From NCBI RefSeq assembly GCF_020685205.1, contig NZ_JAJERB010000001.1, positions 558,001-622,000 on the forward strand: a stretch of DNA of 64,000 nt. Direction: 5' to 3'. The number at the start of each line of letters is the position of its first letter. Within the stretch, counting starts at the first letter, position 1. The position numbers and the translations under genes were made by a program. The notes under the pieces were generated by a model. It saw only the letters and a list, made by a program, of their open reading frames with translations. It was not told where the DNA came from and did no database searches. The DNA comes from Hymenobacter translucens (GTDB taxonomy: Bacteria; Bacteroidota; Bacteroidia; Cytophagales; Hymenobacteraceae). Positions 23,850 to 33,592 of the stretch are shown in pieces.

Positions 23850-23899
23850 AGCTTGGGGCTACCTACGGCCGGCTTGGCGGCCGTAGGTAGCCCCAAGCT
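23850..23899. repeat. perfect 22-bp inverted repeat next to the esterase stop codon
   Basis: 23850-23871 is exactly complementary to 23878-23899, with a six-base loop. The right arm overlaps the first bases of the esterase gene's TAG stop codon (23898-23900). There is no T-run on either side, so it is not a standard intrinsic terminator, though a stem this strong could still stop or protect the transcript. Confidence 0.85.
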
Positions 23900-25304
23900 A
23901 TTCTTTTACAAAGCTCTGGGAACCGGTCTGCTTGCCGGCCGAGAGCCGCAGAAAGTAGCTTCCCCGGGCAAGGCGGCTGATGTCCACAACCTGCCCGTCC
24001 CGTACTTTGGTTTTCAGCACCACCCGGCCCGTGGAGTCCAGCAGCTCCAGGCGGGCGTCGCGCACATCGGCGGGCAGCTGCACGGTCAGCTTGTCTTTGG
24101 CGGGCACCGGAAAGGCGCTGAAGGCCAGGCAACGCTGGGGCTTGCCGGCAGATGTAGGCGTGGCAGCAAACAGCCACTGGTAGGCCGCCGGAAACTCCCG
24201 CTTCCAGAACCACTCGGCGTGCTGCCCGTCGGCCCGGGTGTTGAAGCTGAGGTTAGCTGCCGGCACGCCCCCAGCCTGCAGGGAGTCCCGCATGTTGCGC
24301 ATCAAAGGCACCATGGTCTGGCTTTCCTGGGTGCCGCTCACGAAGTAGAACCGGGTGTTGGGGTTGGCCGGGTGCTGGCGCAGGTACTGAAACAGGGGCC
24401 GCTCGGCAAACCAGAACGCCGGCGAGAACACGCCTACCTTGCCATATACGCTCGGGTACTTTAGCGCCGCGTACACCGAAATCAGCCCGCCCATGCTGGA
24501 GCCGGCAATGCCCGTGTACTCCCGCCCGCTGAGGGTCCGGTAATTGGAATCGATATACGGCTTCAGGGTCAGCGCCAGGAAGTCGGTGTACTGGTCGCCC
24601 TGCCCGCCGCCGTACTGGGGGTTGTTCCACGGGGAGTATTCATTCAGGCGCTGGGCCCCGTCGTTGTCGACGGCTACCACGATGCAGGCGCTGGGGTCGA
24701 GGCCCTGCTGCTGGAGCTGGCTCAGCGTTTCGTCGACGCCCCACTCCCCGGAAAAGCTGGTGCAGGCGTCGAACACGTTCTGGCCGTCGTGCAGGTAAAT
24801 AACCGGGTAGCGGCGGGAGCTGGTGGCATAGTCGTTGGGCAGGTACAGCCACACCCGGCGCGTGCGGTTCAGCTGGGGAATGGCAAAGGTGGTGCTCAGC
24901 ACGCGCACGTTGGGCGCTAAGGCCGTCGACGTGCAGCCGCTGCCTCCGGCCAGGTCCTGCCAGTTCAGAACCTGATGCTCGACCAGCGTGCTACTGCCAT
25001 AAGTGAAGCGGCGGTTCGTAATGGCGCCCCCCGCGGCATTCGTTTCTACCGAAGCCCAGGCGCCCCGGGTAAACTTGTACTCAATGGTGCCGGAGCCGGC
25101 TGGCAGGGTAAGCTGGTAAGTGCCGTCGGCATTGCGGGTCAGGGCGTGGGCCGCGCTGCCGGGGTTCCAGTTGTTAAAGGAGCCGGCCATATACAGCGTG
25201 GCGTTGGCGGGCGTATTGGCCGGTACGCTGGTGATTTTAAAAACAACCTGGGCCGAACACGTCAGAGAGCCGACCAGGAGCAGGGAAAAGAGAAGCAGGC
25301 GCAT
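23898..25304 (-). CDS. secreted esterase with starch-binding-like N-domain and T9SS sorting domain
   Basis: 468 residues. A signal peptide (to TCSAQ, residue 19) is followed by a CBM20/CBM48-like domain (about 20-105, LYMAGSFNNWNPGS and IEYKFTRGAWASVE). Next comes an esterase-D-type alpha/beta hydrolase (about 135-380) with the nucleophile in GIAGSSMGGLIS, and a His in DGQHAEWFW. A T9SS type A sorting domain (about 390-468, FPVPAKDKLTVQLP... GSYFLRLSAGKQT) ends the protein. It would be exported by Sec and placed outside the cell by the type IX system. The natural ester is unknown; feruloyl- or acetyl-type polysaccharide esters are plausible given the binding domain. Confidence 0.88.
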   Translation of the reverse strand: MRLLLFSLLLVGSLTCSAQVVFKITSVPANTPANATLYMAGSFNNWNPGSAAHALTRNADGTYQLTLPAGSGTIEYKFTRGAWASVETNAAGGAITNRRFTYGSSTLVEHQVLNWQDLAGGSGCTSTALAPNVRVLSTTFAIPQLNRTRRVWLYLPNDYATSSRRYPVIYLHDGQNVFDACTSFSGEWGVDETLSQLQQQGLDPSACIVVAVDNDGAQRLNEYSPWNNPQYGGGQGDQYTDFLALTLKPYIDSNYRTLSGREYTGIAGSSMGGLISVYAALKYPSVYGKVGVFSPAFWFAERPLFQYLRQHPANPNTRFYFVSGTQESQTMVPLMRNMRDSLQAGGVPAANLSFNTRADGQHAEWFWKREFPAAYQWLFAATPTSAGKPQRCLAFSAFPVPAKDKLTVQLPADVRDARLELLDSTGRVVLKTKVRDGQVVDISRLARGSYFLRLSAGKQTGSQSFVKE

Positions 25305-25768
25305 AGGGAATAGGAAAGGAAGGGAATCGGGTCCGGAAGATACGAGCCCGGCCCGGGAGGCGGCCCCTGACCCGCTTGGCCGATCAAACCGGATTATGCT
25401 GGTGACGCAAATAAAGCCCGCAAAAAAAGAGGCGGCAGGTGAGTAAGGGCTTACTTTATTTTCTGCTTTTTTAAATTCCCGAAAGCCTTGATCTGACCTA
25501 CGTTAAGGCGGAGAGCTAAGCCCTTTACGCTCAGAGTGTAGCACTTGGCAGAATCAAGCGCGGGGCGAGAAAAAAGTGAGTGAGGAATGAAACATTGTTT
25601 TTGTAGTGGGCAAAGCTATAACTTGCGGAGTTTATTTACCTTTCCACTTCTAAATCCACTTACGTCAGCCAGCCGTCACCTGCCTGAAGGCCTGCTTTTA
25701 GGTTGGATTTCCCTACCGCTTGCTGCTCTTCCCTCCCGCTTCTTTTCACTTCTCTCAAATCCCACTTC
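25305..25768. other. intergenic region upstream of the SusC gene
   Basis: 464 bases between two divergently transcribed genes. No reading frame or RNA is recognised. It must carry promoters for both neighbours. The only promoter-like word seen is TATAACTTG near 25617, a poor fit to TAnnTTTG. An AT-rich patch lies at 25450-25480. Confidence 0.4.
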
Positions 25769-28700
25769 ATGAAACACTCCTACCTGCCGAAACTATTGTT
25801 TCTGCTTTTGTTCCTCTGCGCCGGCATCACCGGAGCCCTGGCCCAGACGACCGGCTCGGTGAGCGGCCGGGTACTGGACGAGAAAAACCAGGGACTGCCC
25901 GGCGTTACCGTGCTCATTGAAGGCTCCACCCTCGGCAACACGACCAATTCCGATGGAGCATACCTGCTCCAGGGTATACCGGCCGGTCCCCAGACCCTGG
26001 TGATTTCGTTTGTGGGATTTAACACCCAGCGCAAAGTCATCACCATCGTCGCCGGCCAGAACGTAGTGGTGGATGCTACGATGGCGGAAAACACGACCCT
26101 GCTAAGTGAGGCAGTGGTAGTGGGCTACGGCACCCAGCAGCGCCGTCAGCTGACCGGCGCCGTATCGGAAATTGACTCGAAAGCCTTTACCAACACCCCC
26201 CTGCCCAGCTTCGACGCCGGCCTGCAGGGCCGCGCCGCCGGCGTGCAGGTGGTACAGTCGAGCGGCGCCCCGGGCGCGGCCGTCCGTGTTCGGGTCCGGG
26301 GCCAGTCTTCGGTTTCGGGCGGAGCTGATCCGCTGTATGTAATTGATGGCGTGGTAGTCAACAACGGCGACTTCAGCAGCAAAAACTACGGCGCGACGTC
26401 CGCTATTCCCCTTAACCCCCTGGCTGCCATCAACCCCGACGAGATTGAGAGCGTGTCGGTACTGAAGGACGCGGCTGCCGGGGCCATCTACGGCGCCCGC
26501 GCTGCCAACGGGGTGGTGCTCATCACCACCAAGCGGGGCAAAGCCGGCAAAACCCAGTTCAGCCTGAACTACTCGATCGGCACCCAGACGCCGGCTCGCA
26601 AGCTCGACATCCTGTCGGGTCCGCAGTGGCGCGAGGTGTACCGCGAAGCCTACACCAACGACAGCATCGCCGGCCTGCGCCCTGCCCTGCCCACCAACAT
26701 CAACGGCGTCAACCTCGGCAGCGCCCCCAACAACCGCCGCTTCCTGTTCGGCAGCACCACCGATACCGACTGGTACGAAGAGGTCTTCCGCACCGGCCGC
26801 GTGCAGGACGTGAGCCTCTCGGCCTCGGGCGGCAGCGACAAAACCAAGTTCTACATCAACGGCGCCTTCAACCGCAACGAGAGCATGCTGCGGGGCAACA
26901 CCTTCCAGCGCGGCTCCCTGCGCCTGAACCTCGACAACGAAGCCACCGAGAAGCTGACCCTCGGCACGCAGATCGGCCTGTACTTCACCGACAACACCCA
27001 GGTTCGAACCTCTTACAACGGCGGTCTGGGCGCAGCTCAGTCGAACGCCCTGCCCATCTTCCCGGTGCGCAACGCCAACGGGACCTACTTCGGTACCCAG
27101 TTCGCCAACACCGGCAACAACCCCACGGCCCAGCTCGACGACCGGTTCAACACGCAGAACCTGCGTACGCTGACCAACGTGTACTTCAACTACAAGATCC
27201 TGCCGGGCCTGTCGTTCCGTCCTCAGGTGTCGCTCGACTTCCTTGATCAGTACGAGCGGTTCTACTTCTCCCCCACCAACCGGTACTACCAGAACACCGG
27301 CCTGGGCTCCCTCGACGAGCGCCACGTGAACTTCTATAACGTGCAGGGCAACGCGGTGCTGAACTACACCAAGGATATCAACGAGAACAACCGCATTTCG
27401 GTCATCGGCGGCTCCGAGCTGCAGTACAACACCCAGCGCGACATCGGCTTCTACACGGCCTCGGGTGGAGCTGGCTTTCTGAATCCCCTGCTCAACCAGT
27501 CGACGGCCTCTATTTCCTACGACCCCCGTGTACCGACTGCCCAGCGCGTAGGCCCCGCCGTAGGAGGCTACAATTCGGTAGACTTCTACCGCTTCGCCTC
27601 TTTCTTCTCCCGCGTAAACTACTCCCTGCTGAACCGCTACACCGCTGAACTCAGCCTGCGGGCCGATGGCTCGTCGCGCTTCGGTCCCAACAAGCGCTTC
27701 GGCTTCTTCCCGGCGGCCTCGGCCAGCTGGGTACTAGCTGAAGAAACCTTCATCAAGGACATTGCCGTTATCAGCCAGCTGAAGCTGCGCGGCAGCATCG
27801 GCCTGACCGGCAACTCCGAGCTGGGCTCCAACTTCTCCTTCCTCGGCACCACCACGCCCGAATCGAACGTGTACCTGGGCCTTAACGGCAGCCGGCTTAC
27901 CCGCATCAACAACCCCGACCTGAGCTGGGAAACCAACCGCTCCCTGGACGTAGCCCTGGACTTCGGCCTGATTCAGAACCGCCTGACCGGTACGGTAGCC
28001 TACTACAACAAGCGCGGCACCGACATCCTGCTCAACCAGGCCGTGCAGATTTCCGCCCTGGGCCTGGGCCGTACACCGGCCAACTCCGACGTGGTGATTC
28101 GCAACCAAGGCTGGGAGTTTGAGCTGACCTCACGCAACGTGGCGAACGACAAGTTTACCTGGACGACCAGCCTGAACCTGTCGGCCAACTACAACATGGT
28201 GCTCGACGCTGCCGGTCTGGCCCCCGACGCTTTCGAGTCCGGCCCCGGCGACGCCCGCATCATCCAGGGCTACCCGGTTGGCACCAACTTCCTGGCTGAG
28301 TACGCCGGCGTAGACCCCGAAACCGGCGACGGCCTGATTCGCGCCCTCGACGGCTCCCTGATTCGCCTGAACAAGGACACCCCGGCTTCGGCTCAGCAGA
28401 ACAACCGCCGCCCCGTGGGTACGCCCTTCCCCAAGCTGCAGGGTGGCCTCGACAATACCCTCACCTTTATGGGCGTGGACCTGAGCTTCCTGCTCGTGGG
28501 CTCGTACGGCAACACCATCTACGACGACGCCGGCAAGTACCAGAACGGGGGCCGCATCGGATCCTGGAACCAGACCACCCGCATCCTGGACCGCTGGCAG
28601 AAGCCCGGCGACAACACCGACATTCCCCGCCTGACCCTGCGTCCGTTCAACCCCGACCAGAACAACACCACCCAGTGGCTCTACGATGCCTCCTACCTGC

Positions 28701-28963
28701 GCCTGCGTACCATGCAGTTGGGCTACACCCTGCCCGGCAGCCTGACTGAGCGGATGCACGTAACCCGCCTGCGGGTGTACGTAACCGGCACGAACCTGCT
28801 CACCTTCACCAAGTTTCCCGGCTGGGACCCCGAGGTGACGCGCTACGCGGATGCCGGCGACAACACCGGCCGCAACAACCAGGCGAATATTTCCTTCTCG
28901 GCCCCGTACCTGGCAACCCCTCAGGCCCGCACCCTGCAGGTTGGCTTCAACCTCGGCTTTTAA
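25769..28963 (+). CDS. SusC/RagA-type TonB-dependent outer-membrane receptor
   Basis: 1064 residues. Signal peptide ending GALAQ, then a carboxypeptidase-regulatory-like beta-sandwich (about 26-115: VSGRVLDEKNQGLPGVTVLI), the plug domain (about 120-240: VVVGYGTQQRRQLTGAVS, VRVRGQSSVSGGADPLYVID, SVLKDAAAGAIYGARAANG) and a 22-strand-type barrel ending in the usual C-terminal strand (ARTLQVGFNLGF). No STN domain is present, so it is not of the FecA-signalling type. With the SusD homolog six bases downstream it forms a nutrient-uptake pair. Met at 25769 is chosen because the signal peptide starts there. The substrate is unknown; neighbouring esterase and amylase genes hint at glycans but are on the other strand. 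Confidence 0.96.
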   Translation: MKHSYLPKLLFLLLFLCAGITGALAQTTGSVSGRVLDEKNQGLPGVTVLIEGSTLGNTTNSDGAYLLQGIPAGPQTLVISFVGFNTQRKVITIVAGQNVVVDATMAENTTLLSEAVVVGYGTQQRRQLTGAVSEIDSKAFTNTPLPSFDAGLQGRAAGVQVVQSSGAPGAAVRVRVRGQSSVSGGADPLYVIDGVVVNNGDFSSKNYGATSAIPLNPLAAINPDEIESVSVLKDAAAGAIYGARAANGVVLITTKRGKAGKTQFSLNYSIGTQTPARKLDILSGPQWREVYREAYTNDSIAGLRPALPTNINGVNLGSAPNNRRFLFGSTTDTDWYEEVFRTGRVQDVSLSASGGSDKTKFYINGAFNRNESMLRGNTFQRGSLRLNLDNEATEKLTLGTQIGLYFTDNTQVRTSYNGGLGAAQSNALPIFPVRNANGTYFGTQFANTGNNPTAQLDDRFNTQNLRTLTNVYFNYKILPGLSFRPQVSLDFLDQYERFYFSPTNRYYQNTGLGSLDERHVNFYNVQGNAVLNYTKDINENNRISVIGGSELQYNTQRDIGFYTASGGAGFLNPLLNQSTASISYDPRVPTAQRVGPAVGGYNSVDFYRFASFFSRVNYSLLNRYTAELSLRADGSSRFGPNKRFGFFPAASASWVLAEETFIKDIAVISQLKLRGSIGLTGNSELGSNFSFLGTTTPESNVYLGLNGSRLTRINNPDLSWETNRSLDVALDFGLIQNRLTGTVAYYNKRGTDILLNQAVQISALGLGRTPANSDVVIRNQGWEFELTSRNVANDKFTWTTSLNLSANYNMVLDAAGLAPDAFESGPGDARIIQGYPVGTNFLAEYAGVDPETGDGLIRALDGSLIRLNKDTPASAQQNNRRPVGTPFPKLQGGLDNTLTFMGVDLSFLLVGSYGNTIYDDAGKYQNGGRIGSWNQTTRILDRWQKPGDNTDIPRLTLRPFNPDQNNTTQWLYDASYLRLRTMQLGYTLPGSLTERMHVTRLRVYVTGTNLLTFTKFPGWDPEVTRYADAGDNTGRNNQANISFSAPYLATPQARTLQVGFNLGF

Positions 28964-28969
28964 TCTGAC

Positions 28970-30427
28970 ATGCTCATGCTACGCAATACTCTTTCCCGTG
29001 TGCTCACCGTGGGATGCTTAGCCGCCGGCGCGGTTCTGACTTCCTCCTGTGAGAAATTCCTCGATATCAAGCCCATCACGGAGCTGCCCTACGACCAGAG
29101 CTTCAACACCGTTGGCAAAGTGGACGCCTTCGTGCTGTACGGCTACGGCCGTCTGGCCAGCTCCAACTTCTACGGCGGCCAGGTGCAGATCGTCAGTGAA
29201 CTGTTCGGCGACAACCTGAACTTCACCGCCATCCAGGGCTCGGGCGGCGACAATGACTTCCGCAACCGGCAGTTCAGCCTGTTTTCCAACCCCGGCTCCG
29301 GAATCTGGTCTACCGGCTACCAGGCTATTGCCAACTCGAACCTGGTAATCGACGCAGTGGACCGCAACCTGTTCGATGCCGAGCAGCCCGTCAAGAACCG
29401 GCTGAAAGGGGAAGCCCTCTTCATCCGGGCCATTGCTCACTTTGAGCTGGTGCGTCTGTTCGCCAAGCCCTACAGCAACAACCCCGGCTCCGACCCCGGC
29501 ATCGTGCTCCGCACGAAAGTGGTATCGGCCAACGAAGCGAAAGAAAAGGTCGGCCGCGCCCGGGTTGGCGAAGTATACACCCAGGTTATCAGTGACCTGC
29601 AGGAAGCAGCCAGTCTGCTGCCCGCCCAGAACGGCGACCGGGCTACTTCCTGGGCCGCCAAGGCCCTGCTGGCCCGCGTGTACCTCGACCAGAACAACTA
29701 TTCCGGTGCGGCCCAGCAGGCCGACGACGTAATCCAGAATGGTGGCTTCAGCCTGGGCACCCCGCCCGAATCGGTAGTGGGTCCCTTCCGCACGACGGGC
29801 CAGGGCCAGCGCCACAGCAGCGTGATTTTTCAGCTGGTGAACCAGGCTGGTGCCGATGCCGCCGGCTCGCTGCGCAATGCCTTCTACAGCTACTTTGGTG
29901 GTAGCGTCCGCCTGTACCTCAACGACCAGGGTCCCGGCAACATTGCCGAAGCCCTGCGTCTGCGCGGCGGTCTGCGCTACGACTCCCTGGTGGTAGTCAA
30001 CGAGCCCGGCGACCCGACTACGGCTACTCCCTACCCCTACAGCTCGAAGTACCGTGGCACCGACCCGTTTGCTTCCGCACCGATTAACATTCCCATCATC
30101 CGCCTGCAGGAGATGTACCTGACCCGGGCCGAGGCCCGCGCCGCCCAGGGCGGCTCCACCGATGCCGCTATCCGCGCCGACATCAACGCCGTGCGCCAGG
30201 CGGCCGGCCGTCCTGCCGACAATACCACCGCCGGTCAGGCTGCCCTGCTGGCCCTTGTGCGGGATGAGCGTCGCTTGGAGCTGTTCCTGGAAAACGACCG
30301 GTTCCACCAGCTGCGTCGTCTGCAGCTGCCCAGCCGCGGCACGGCGTTTAACTCAGGCCGGGTACTGCTCATTCCCCTCGATGAGGTGAACGGCAACCCC
30401 GGCATCGAGCAGAACGGCGGCGACTAA
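28970..30427 (+). CDS. SusD/RagB family nutrient-binding lipoprotein
   Basis: 485 residues. A signal peptide with lipobox TSSC (Cys27) anchors it at the outer membrane. The family's TPR-like helical core is recognisable: LFIRAIAHFELVRLFAKPY, TSWAAKALLARVYLDQNNY, IPIIRLQEMYLTRAEARA and a C-terminal LVRDERRLELFLENDRF. SusD proteins form the lid over their SusC transporter. It lies six bases after the SusC gene and is followed by a clear terminator, so the two make a complete two-gene operon without a sigma/anti-sigma pair or hybrid sensor nearby. Start at 28970; Met3 (28976) is an alternative. Confidence 0.95.
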   Translation: MLMLRNTLSRVLTVGCLAAGAVLTSSCEKFLDIKPITELPYDQSFNTVGKVDAFVLYGYGRLASSNFYGGQVQIVSELFGDNLNFTAIQGSGGDNDFRNRQFSLFSNPGSGIWSTGYQAIANSNLVIDAVDRNLFDAEQPVKNRLKGEALFIRAIAHFELVRLFAKPYSNNPGSDPGIVLRTKVVSANEAKEKVGRARVGEVYTQVISDLQEAASLLPAQNGDRATSWAAKALLARVYLDQNNYSGAAQQADDVIQNGGFSLGTPPESVVGPFRTTGQGQRHSSVIFQLVNQAGADAAGSLRNAFYSYFGGSVRLYLNDQGPGNIAEALRLRGGLRYDSLVVVNEPGDPTTATPYPYSSKYRGTDPFASAPINIPIIRLQEMYLTRAEARAAQGGSTDAAIRADINAVRQAAGRPADNTTAGQAALLALVRDERRLELFLENDRFHQLRRLQLPSRGTAFNSGRVLLIPLDEVNGNPGIEQNGGD

Positions 30428-30451
30428 TTGTTGCCTGTCAGCCCGTAAGTG

Positions 30452-30483
30452 AAAAGCCCCGCAGCGACGCTGCGGGGCTTTTT
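30452..30483 (+). terminator. intrinsic terminator of the SusCD operon
   Basis: 14-bp stem AAAAGCCCCGCAGC / GCTGCGGGGCTTTT (30452-30465 with 30469-30482), three-base loop, T-run following. 24 bases after the SusD stop. Confidence 0.92.
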
Positions 30484-30803
30484 GTTGTTTATTCCGAATC
30501 GGCTTTGCAACCGAGCAGTGAGGCTGCTACTTATAGCTTCCCTACACCGTGTGCAGCACTTAATCCGGTACTGCCTGGCTTCAGATGCAGCTTCGATTAC
30601 CTCCTGAGCTCTTGGCTTTAGATACAGACTTTGATAGCGGAAGGCAGACGGCTCCGGGAACTCCGTGGCAGCTCAGGGTTGCTCCAAGCATTCGGCCACG
30701 CTGCAAGGCAATTTGACGGTCCTACCCTCTTATTCTAACCTAGGAGTACTATTAAGTAACGACCTCCTTGCAGAGCAGAGCCACCAGCAACTGGTCGTCG
30801 GGC
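30484..30803. other. intergenic region without recognised features
   Basis: About 320 bases between two convergent genes' terminators. No conserved frame, RNA or repeat could be recognised; base composition is more balanced than in the coding regions. Confidence 0.4.
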
Positions 30804-30838
30804 AAAAAGAAAGGGAGCTGCCGGAGCAGCTCCCTTTC
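30804..30838 (-). terminator. intrinsic terminator of the T9SS cargo gene
   Basis: 13-bp perfect stem GAAAGGGAGCTGC / GCAGCTCCCTTTC (30809-30821 with 30826-30838). On the minus strand it is followed by TTTTTG. 28 bases after the stop at 30867. Confidence 0.88.
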
Positions 30839-30866
30839 GGGCAATGTTGTGAAAAGTGACGCAGGC

Positions 30867-32006
30867 TTACAGCAGGGTCACTTTGCGGGTAGCAACCATG
30901 TCGCCAACCTGTACCTTTACCAGGTAGGTGCCGGCCGTTACGCTGCTGCCGTCGAGCTTCAGGTTCTGGAAGCCAGCGGCCTGGGTGCCGTTCTGCAGGG
31001 TGCGCACCGTGCGGCCCATCAGGTCGGTCAGGGTTACTTCTACGTGCTGGCTCTTGTTGGCAACCTGATAGGTAACCGTGGCGCCGCCCGAAGCCGGGTT
31101 GGGGAATACGCTCATGGCAACCACGGCATCAGCCGCTTTGCTGTTGCTGAGCACTACTACGTTGAGGGTAGCTGCCTGGGTGCCGCCGAGGGCGGTGAAG
31201 TCCGGATCAAATTCCAGGTTGGTGGTACGGCCGGGAATTTCGGGAATCACGTCGGTCGACCAGTAGCCGCTGCCGCTTACGTAAGCACCGAACAGGCGCA
31301 CAACGCTGGCGCCGGAAGGCAGGCCCAGCGCAGCACGGTCCAGCTCAATCTCCCAGCCGAACGAGCCAGCACCGCCACCGGTGGTGTTGCCGGGGTTGGT
31401 GGTGATGTCGCCCGAAGGCGTGTCGCGGTACGACATGCGCGCACCGGCGAACCGGTTGAAGGGAGCAGCGGTAGTAGCCGTCGACAGGGTTACGGGCGTG
31501 CCCGTAGTAGTCAGCATCGGACCAAAGTCCTGCGATACACCGGCGGTAGCCGACGTGTAGATAACACCCTGGGCCAGCATGCCGGTAGCGTCGCCTTCGA
31601 TGCCGAGGGCCATGTCAACGGGCATGTCGAACTTGGCACCGCCGCGCTCGAACACCGTACCGGAGCCGGCAATGGCGGGCTGTACCGTACCCTGGGGAAT
31701 ACCCGTCATGTTGGGCAGGTCCATGTACACGTGAAAGCCGTTGCCGTTGGTGTTTTTTTCCAGCGTGCCGGCCAGTGCGATGTACAGCTTGGTCGACGAG
31801 TTGGCACCGAACATCTGCAGCAGGCCCCAGTTGCCGAAACCGGCGGGGTGGGGCTGGGTGAAGCGGCCCAGCGAAACGTAACGGCCCGTGTTGGCAGCGC
31901 CAATCTCGGTAGCACCGATAGTGCCGTCCATGGTGATCTGAGCCTGGGCGGTGAGGGAAGTAGCAGCCAGGGCACCGGCCGCAGCGAGAGTAAACAGTTT
32001 TTTCAT
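30867..32006 (-). CDS. secreted T9SS cargo protein, 379 aa
   Basis: Signal peptide ending TAQAQ (about 23), then a low-complexity, Gly/Thr/Ala-rich body. The body starts ITMDGTIGATEIG, repeats beta-strand patterns such as KLYIALAGTLEKN, FHVYMDLPNMTG and WEIELDRAALGLPSG, and resembles bacterial surface proteins with an extracellular sugar-binding-like fold. The last 80 residues are a T9SS type A sorting domain (SVFPNPASGGATVTYQV, VEVTLTDLMGRTVRTLQ, TYLVKVQVGDMVATRKV). Function of the body unknown. Codon use is strongly GC3-rich, like highly expressed genes. It has its own terminator and is monocistronic. Confidence 0.85.
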   Translation of the reverse strand: MKKLFTLAAAGALAATSLTAQAQITMDGTIGATEIGAANTGRYVSLGRFTQPHPAGFGNWGLLQMFGANSSTKLYIALAGTLEKNTNGNGFHVYMDLPNMTGIPQGTVQPAIAGSGTVFERGGAKFDMPVDMALGIEGDATGMLAQGVIYTSATAGVSQDFGPMLTTTGTPVTLSTATTAAPFNRFAGARMSYRDTPSGDITTNPGNTTGGGAGSFGWEIELDRAALGLPSGASVVRLFGAYVSGSGYWSTDVIPEIPGRTTNLEFDPDFTALGGTQAATLNVVVLSNSKAADAVVAMSVFPNPASGGATVTYQVANKSQHVEVTLTDLMGRTVRTLQNGTQAAGFQNLKLDGSSVTAGTYLVKVQVGDMVATRKVTLL

Positions 32007-32612
32007 GTGGGTACTGAAAAAGAGTGAAGGTGACTGATTTGGAACTAGCGTAAGATGGTAGCCGGACCAGAAGTCAGAGCCGCTGAAAACGGCTACCAGC
32101 GTAAAACTAACACGGGATTTCTAAATAAAAAGTTTTGGTGTTTGGGTAATCACTCGCAAAACCAGCAACAATGGCCATCTTATTGATTATAAGCGTACTA
32201 AATATACATAGCTCGCTTTTTTTCTTGAATGAATTTCATGGAAAAAGCTGTATTCGCCGAACTTACTTCGTTAATAAACCCCGCAAGTTATAGCTTTAAA
32301 CCGGCGTTGGGCTCCGTCCACGCCGCTCCGGCCGCTTTGTACGCAAGCTTCAACGGGTGGTTTTGCCGCGCCATTTCCTTCTTTCATTTATTTCAGCCGG
32401 GCATTCCTTTCCTCCCCGGTCTGTTCAGCGCAAGAGTAACTGCTTACTTACCGGGCCAGCCCGCAACAGCAGACCACGTCCGATAAACATCCTGGAAAGT
32501 CTGATTTCGCTTTATCTTGCCCCCGCTAGCTGCCCGACAGCCGGGCACACCGCTCAGTTCCGCATGGCCGGGCGGATAGCGTCTTCATCCGTTCATTCTT
32601 AACCACGCTTCT
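32007..32612. other. intergenic region between divergent genes, partly AT-rich
   Basis: 606 bases. The first 230 are distinctly AT-rich (e.g. TTTCTAAATAAAAAGTTTTG) and probably hold the promoter of the T9SS cargo gene; TAGTTTTA on the minus strand near 32102-32109 is a one-mismatch -7 box. The rest, up to the ATPase gene, shows no frame I can support, only weak short open stretches. Confidence 0.4.
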
Positions 32613-33467
32613 ATGATCATAATTGCCGACGGTGGCTCAACCAAAACCAACTGGTGCCTGCTGGACGAAACGGGTACGCGCGTCTACTTCAATACGGAGG
32701 GCTACAACCCCTACTTTATCGATACGGCCGGCATCGTGGCTTCGCTGGATAAAAACCTGCCCGATACCCTGGACCGCAACGCCGTGACCGACCTTTATTA
32801 CTACGGGGCGGGCTGCTCGGCCGGGGAAAAGGTGGAAATTGTGGCCGAAGCCATGCGCACGGTGTTTACCCGGGCCCGGGTAAACGTGGGGCACGACCTC
32901 CTGGCGGCCGCCCGGGCCCTGCTCGGCTTTGAGCCCGGCTTTGCTGCCATCCTGGGCACCGGCACCAACTCGGCCATCTACGACGGGCGCGACGTGACCG
33001 TGAACATCGACTCGCTGGGCTACTTTCTCGGCGACGAAGGCAGCGGCTCCTATATCGGCAAGCGGCTGCTGCGCGATTTTATGCGCGGCTACCTGCCGGA
33101 CGGCTTGCAGGAAGCCTTCTTTGAAACCTACGGCCTGACCAACGAGCAGATCTTCGACCACCTCTACAACCAGCCCCTGCCCAACCGGTTTCTGGCCAGC
33201 TTCAGCCGCTTTGCCTATGACCACAACAACGTCAGCTACTGCCGCGAGATCGTGCTGGAGGGCTTCGAGACGTTTTTCCGTAACCTCGTCACCCACTACC
33301 CCAGCTACCAGGACTACAGCTTCAACTGCGTGGGCTCAGTGGGCTACAACTTCCGCGACGCCCTCACCCAGGTTGCCCAGGGCCACGGCATGCAGGTGGG
33401 CAAAATCATCCGCTCCCCCATTGACGACCTGGTAAGCTACCACACCGAGCTGGCCAAAACGGTCTAG
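32613..33467 (+). CDS. BadF/BadG-type ATPase, N-acetylglucosamine-kinase-like
   Basis: 284 residues of the sugar-kinase/Hsp70/actin fold. The phosphate-1 motif IIIADGGSTKTNWCLLD begins the protein, phosphate-2 is FAAILGTGTNSAIYDG (about 110-125), followed by LGYFLGDEGSGSYIG, and the adenosine motif is FNCVGSVGYNFRDAL. This pattern fits the BadF/BadG/BcrA/BcrD ATPase family, whose Bacteroidota members are usually annotated as N-acetylglucosamine kinases; that substrate is an inference. Followed by a strong terminator, so it is a single-gene unit. The long AT-rich region upstream offers no clear promoter. Confidence 0.88.
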   Translation: MIIIADGGSTKTNWCLLDETGTRVYFNTEGYNPYFIDTAGIVASLDKNLPDTLDRNAVTDLYYYGAGCSAGEKVEIVAEAMRTVFTRARVNVGHDLLAAARALLGFEPGFAAILGTGTNSAIYDGRDVTVNIDSLGYFLGDEGSGSYIGKRLLRDFMRGYLPDGLQEAFFETYGLTNEQIFDHLYNQPLPNRFLASFSRFAYDHNNVSYCREIVLEGFETFFRNLVTHYPSYQDYSFNCVGSVGYNFRDALTQVAQGHGMQVGKIIRSPIDDLVSYHTELAKTV

Positions 33468-33534
33468 CGCGTAGGCTTCTCGATGCTGGCCCCCTAGCAT
33501 TAAGGCTTCTTGCTAAACCAGCATTTTCAGCTAA

Positions 33535-33574
33535 CAACAGAAAGGGCGACCCTGGAGGGTCGCCCTTTCTGTTG
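33535..33574. terminator. strong hairpin terminator between convergent genes
   Basis: Perfect 18-bp stem, 33535-33552 with 33557-33574, loop TGGA; core GGGCGACCC/GGGTCGCCC. It lies between the stop of the ATPase gene and that of the amylase gene. U-runs are short (CTTTCTGTTG), so it may act mainly through stem strength. Confidence 0.85.
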
Positions 33575-33592
33575 TGCAATGGGTCCGGCAGC

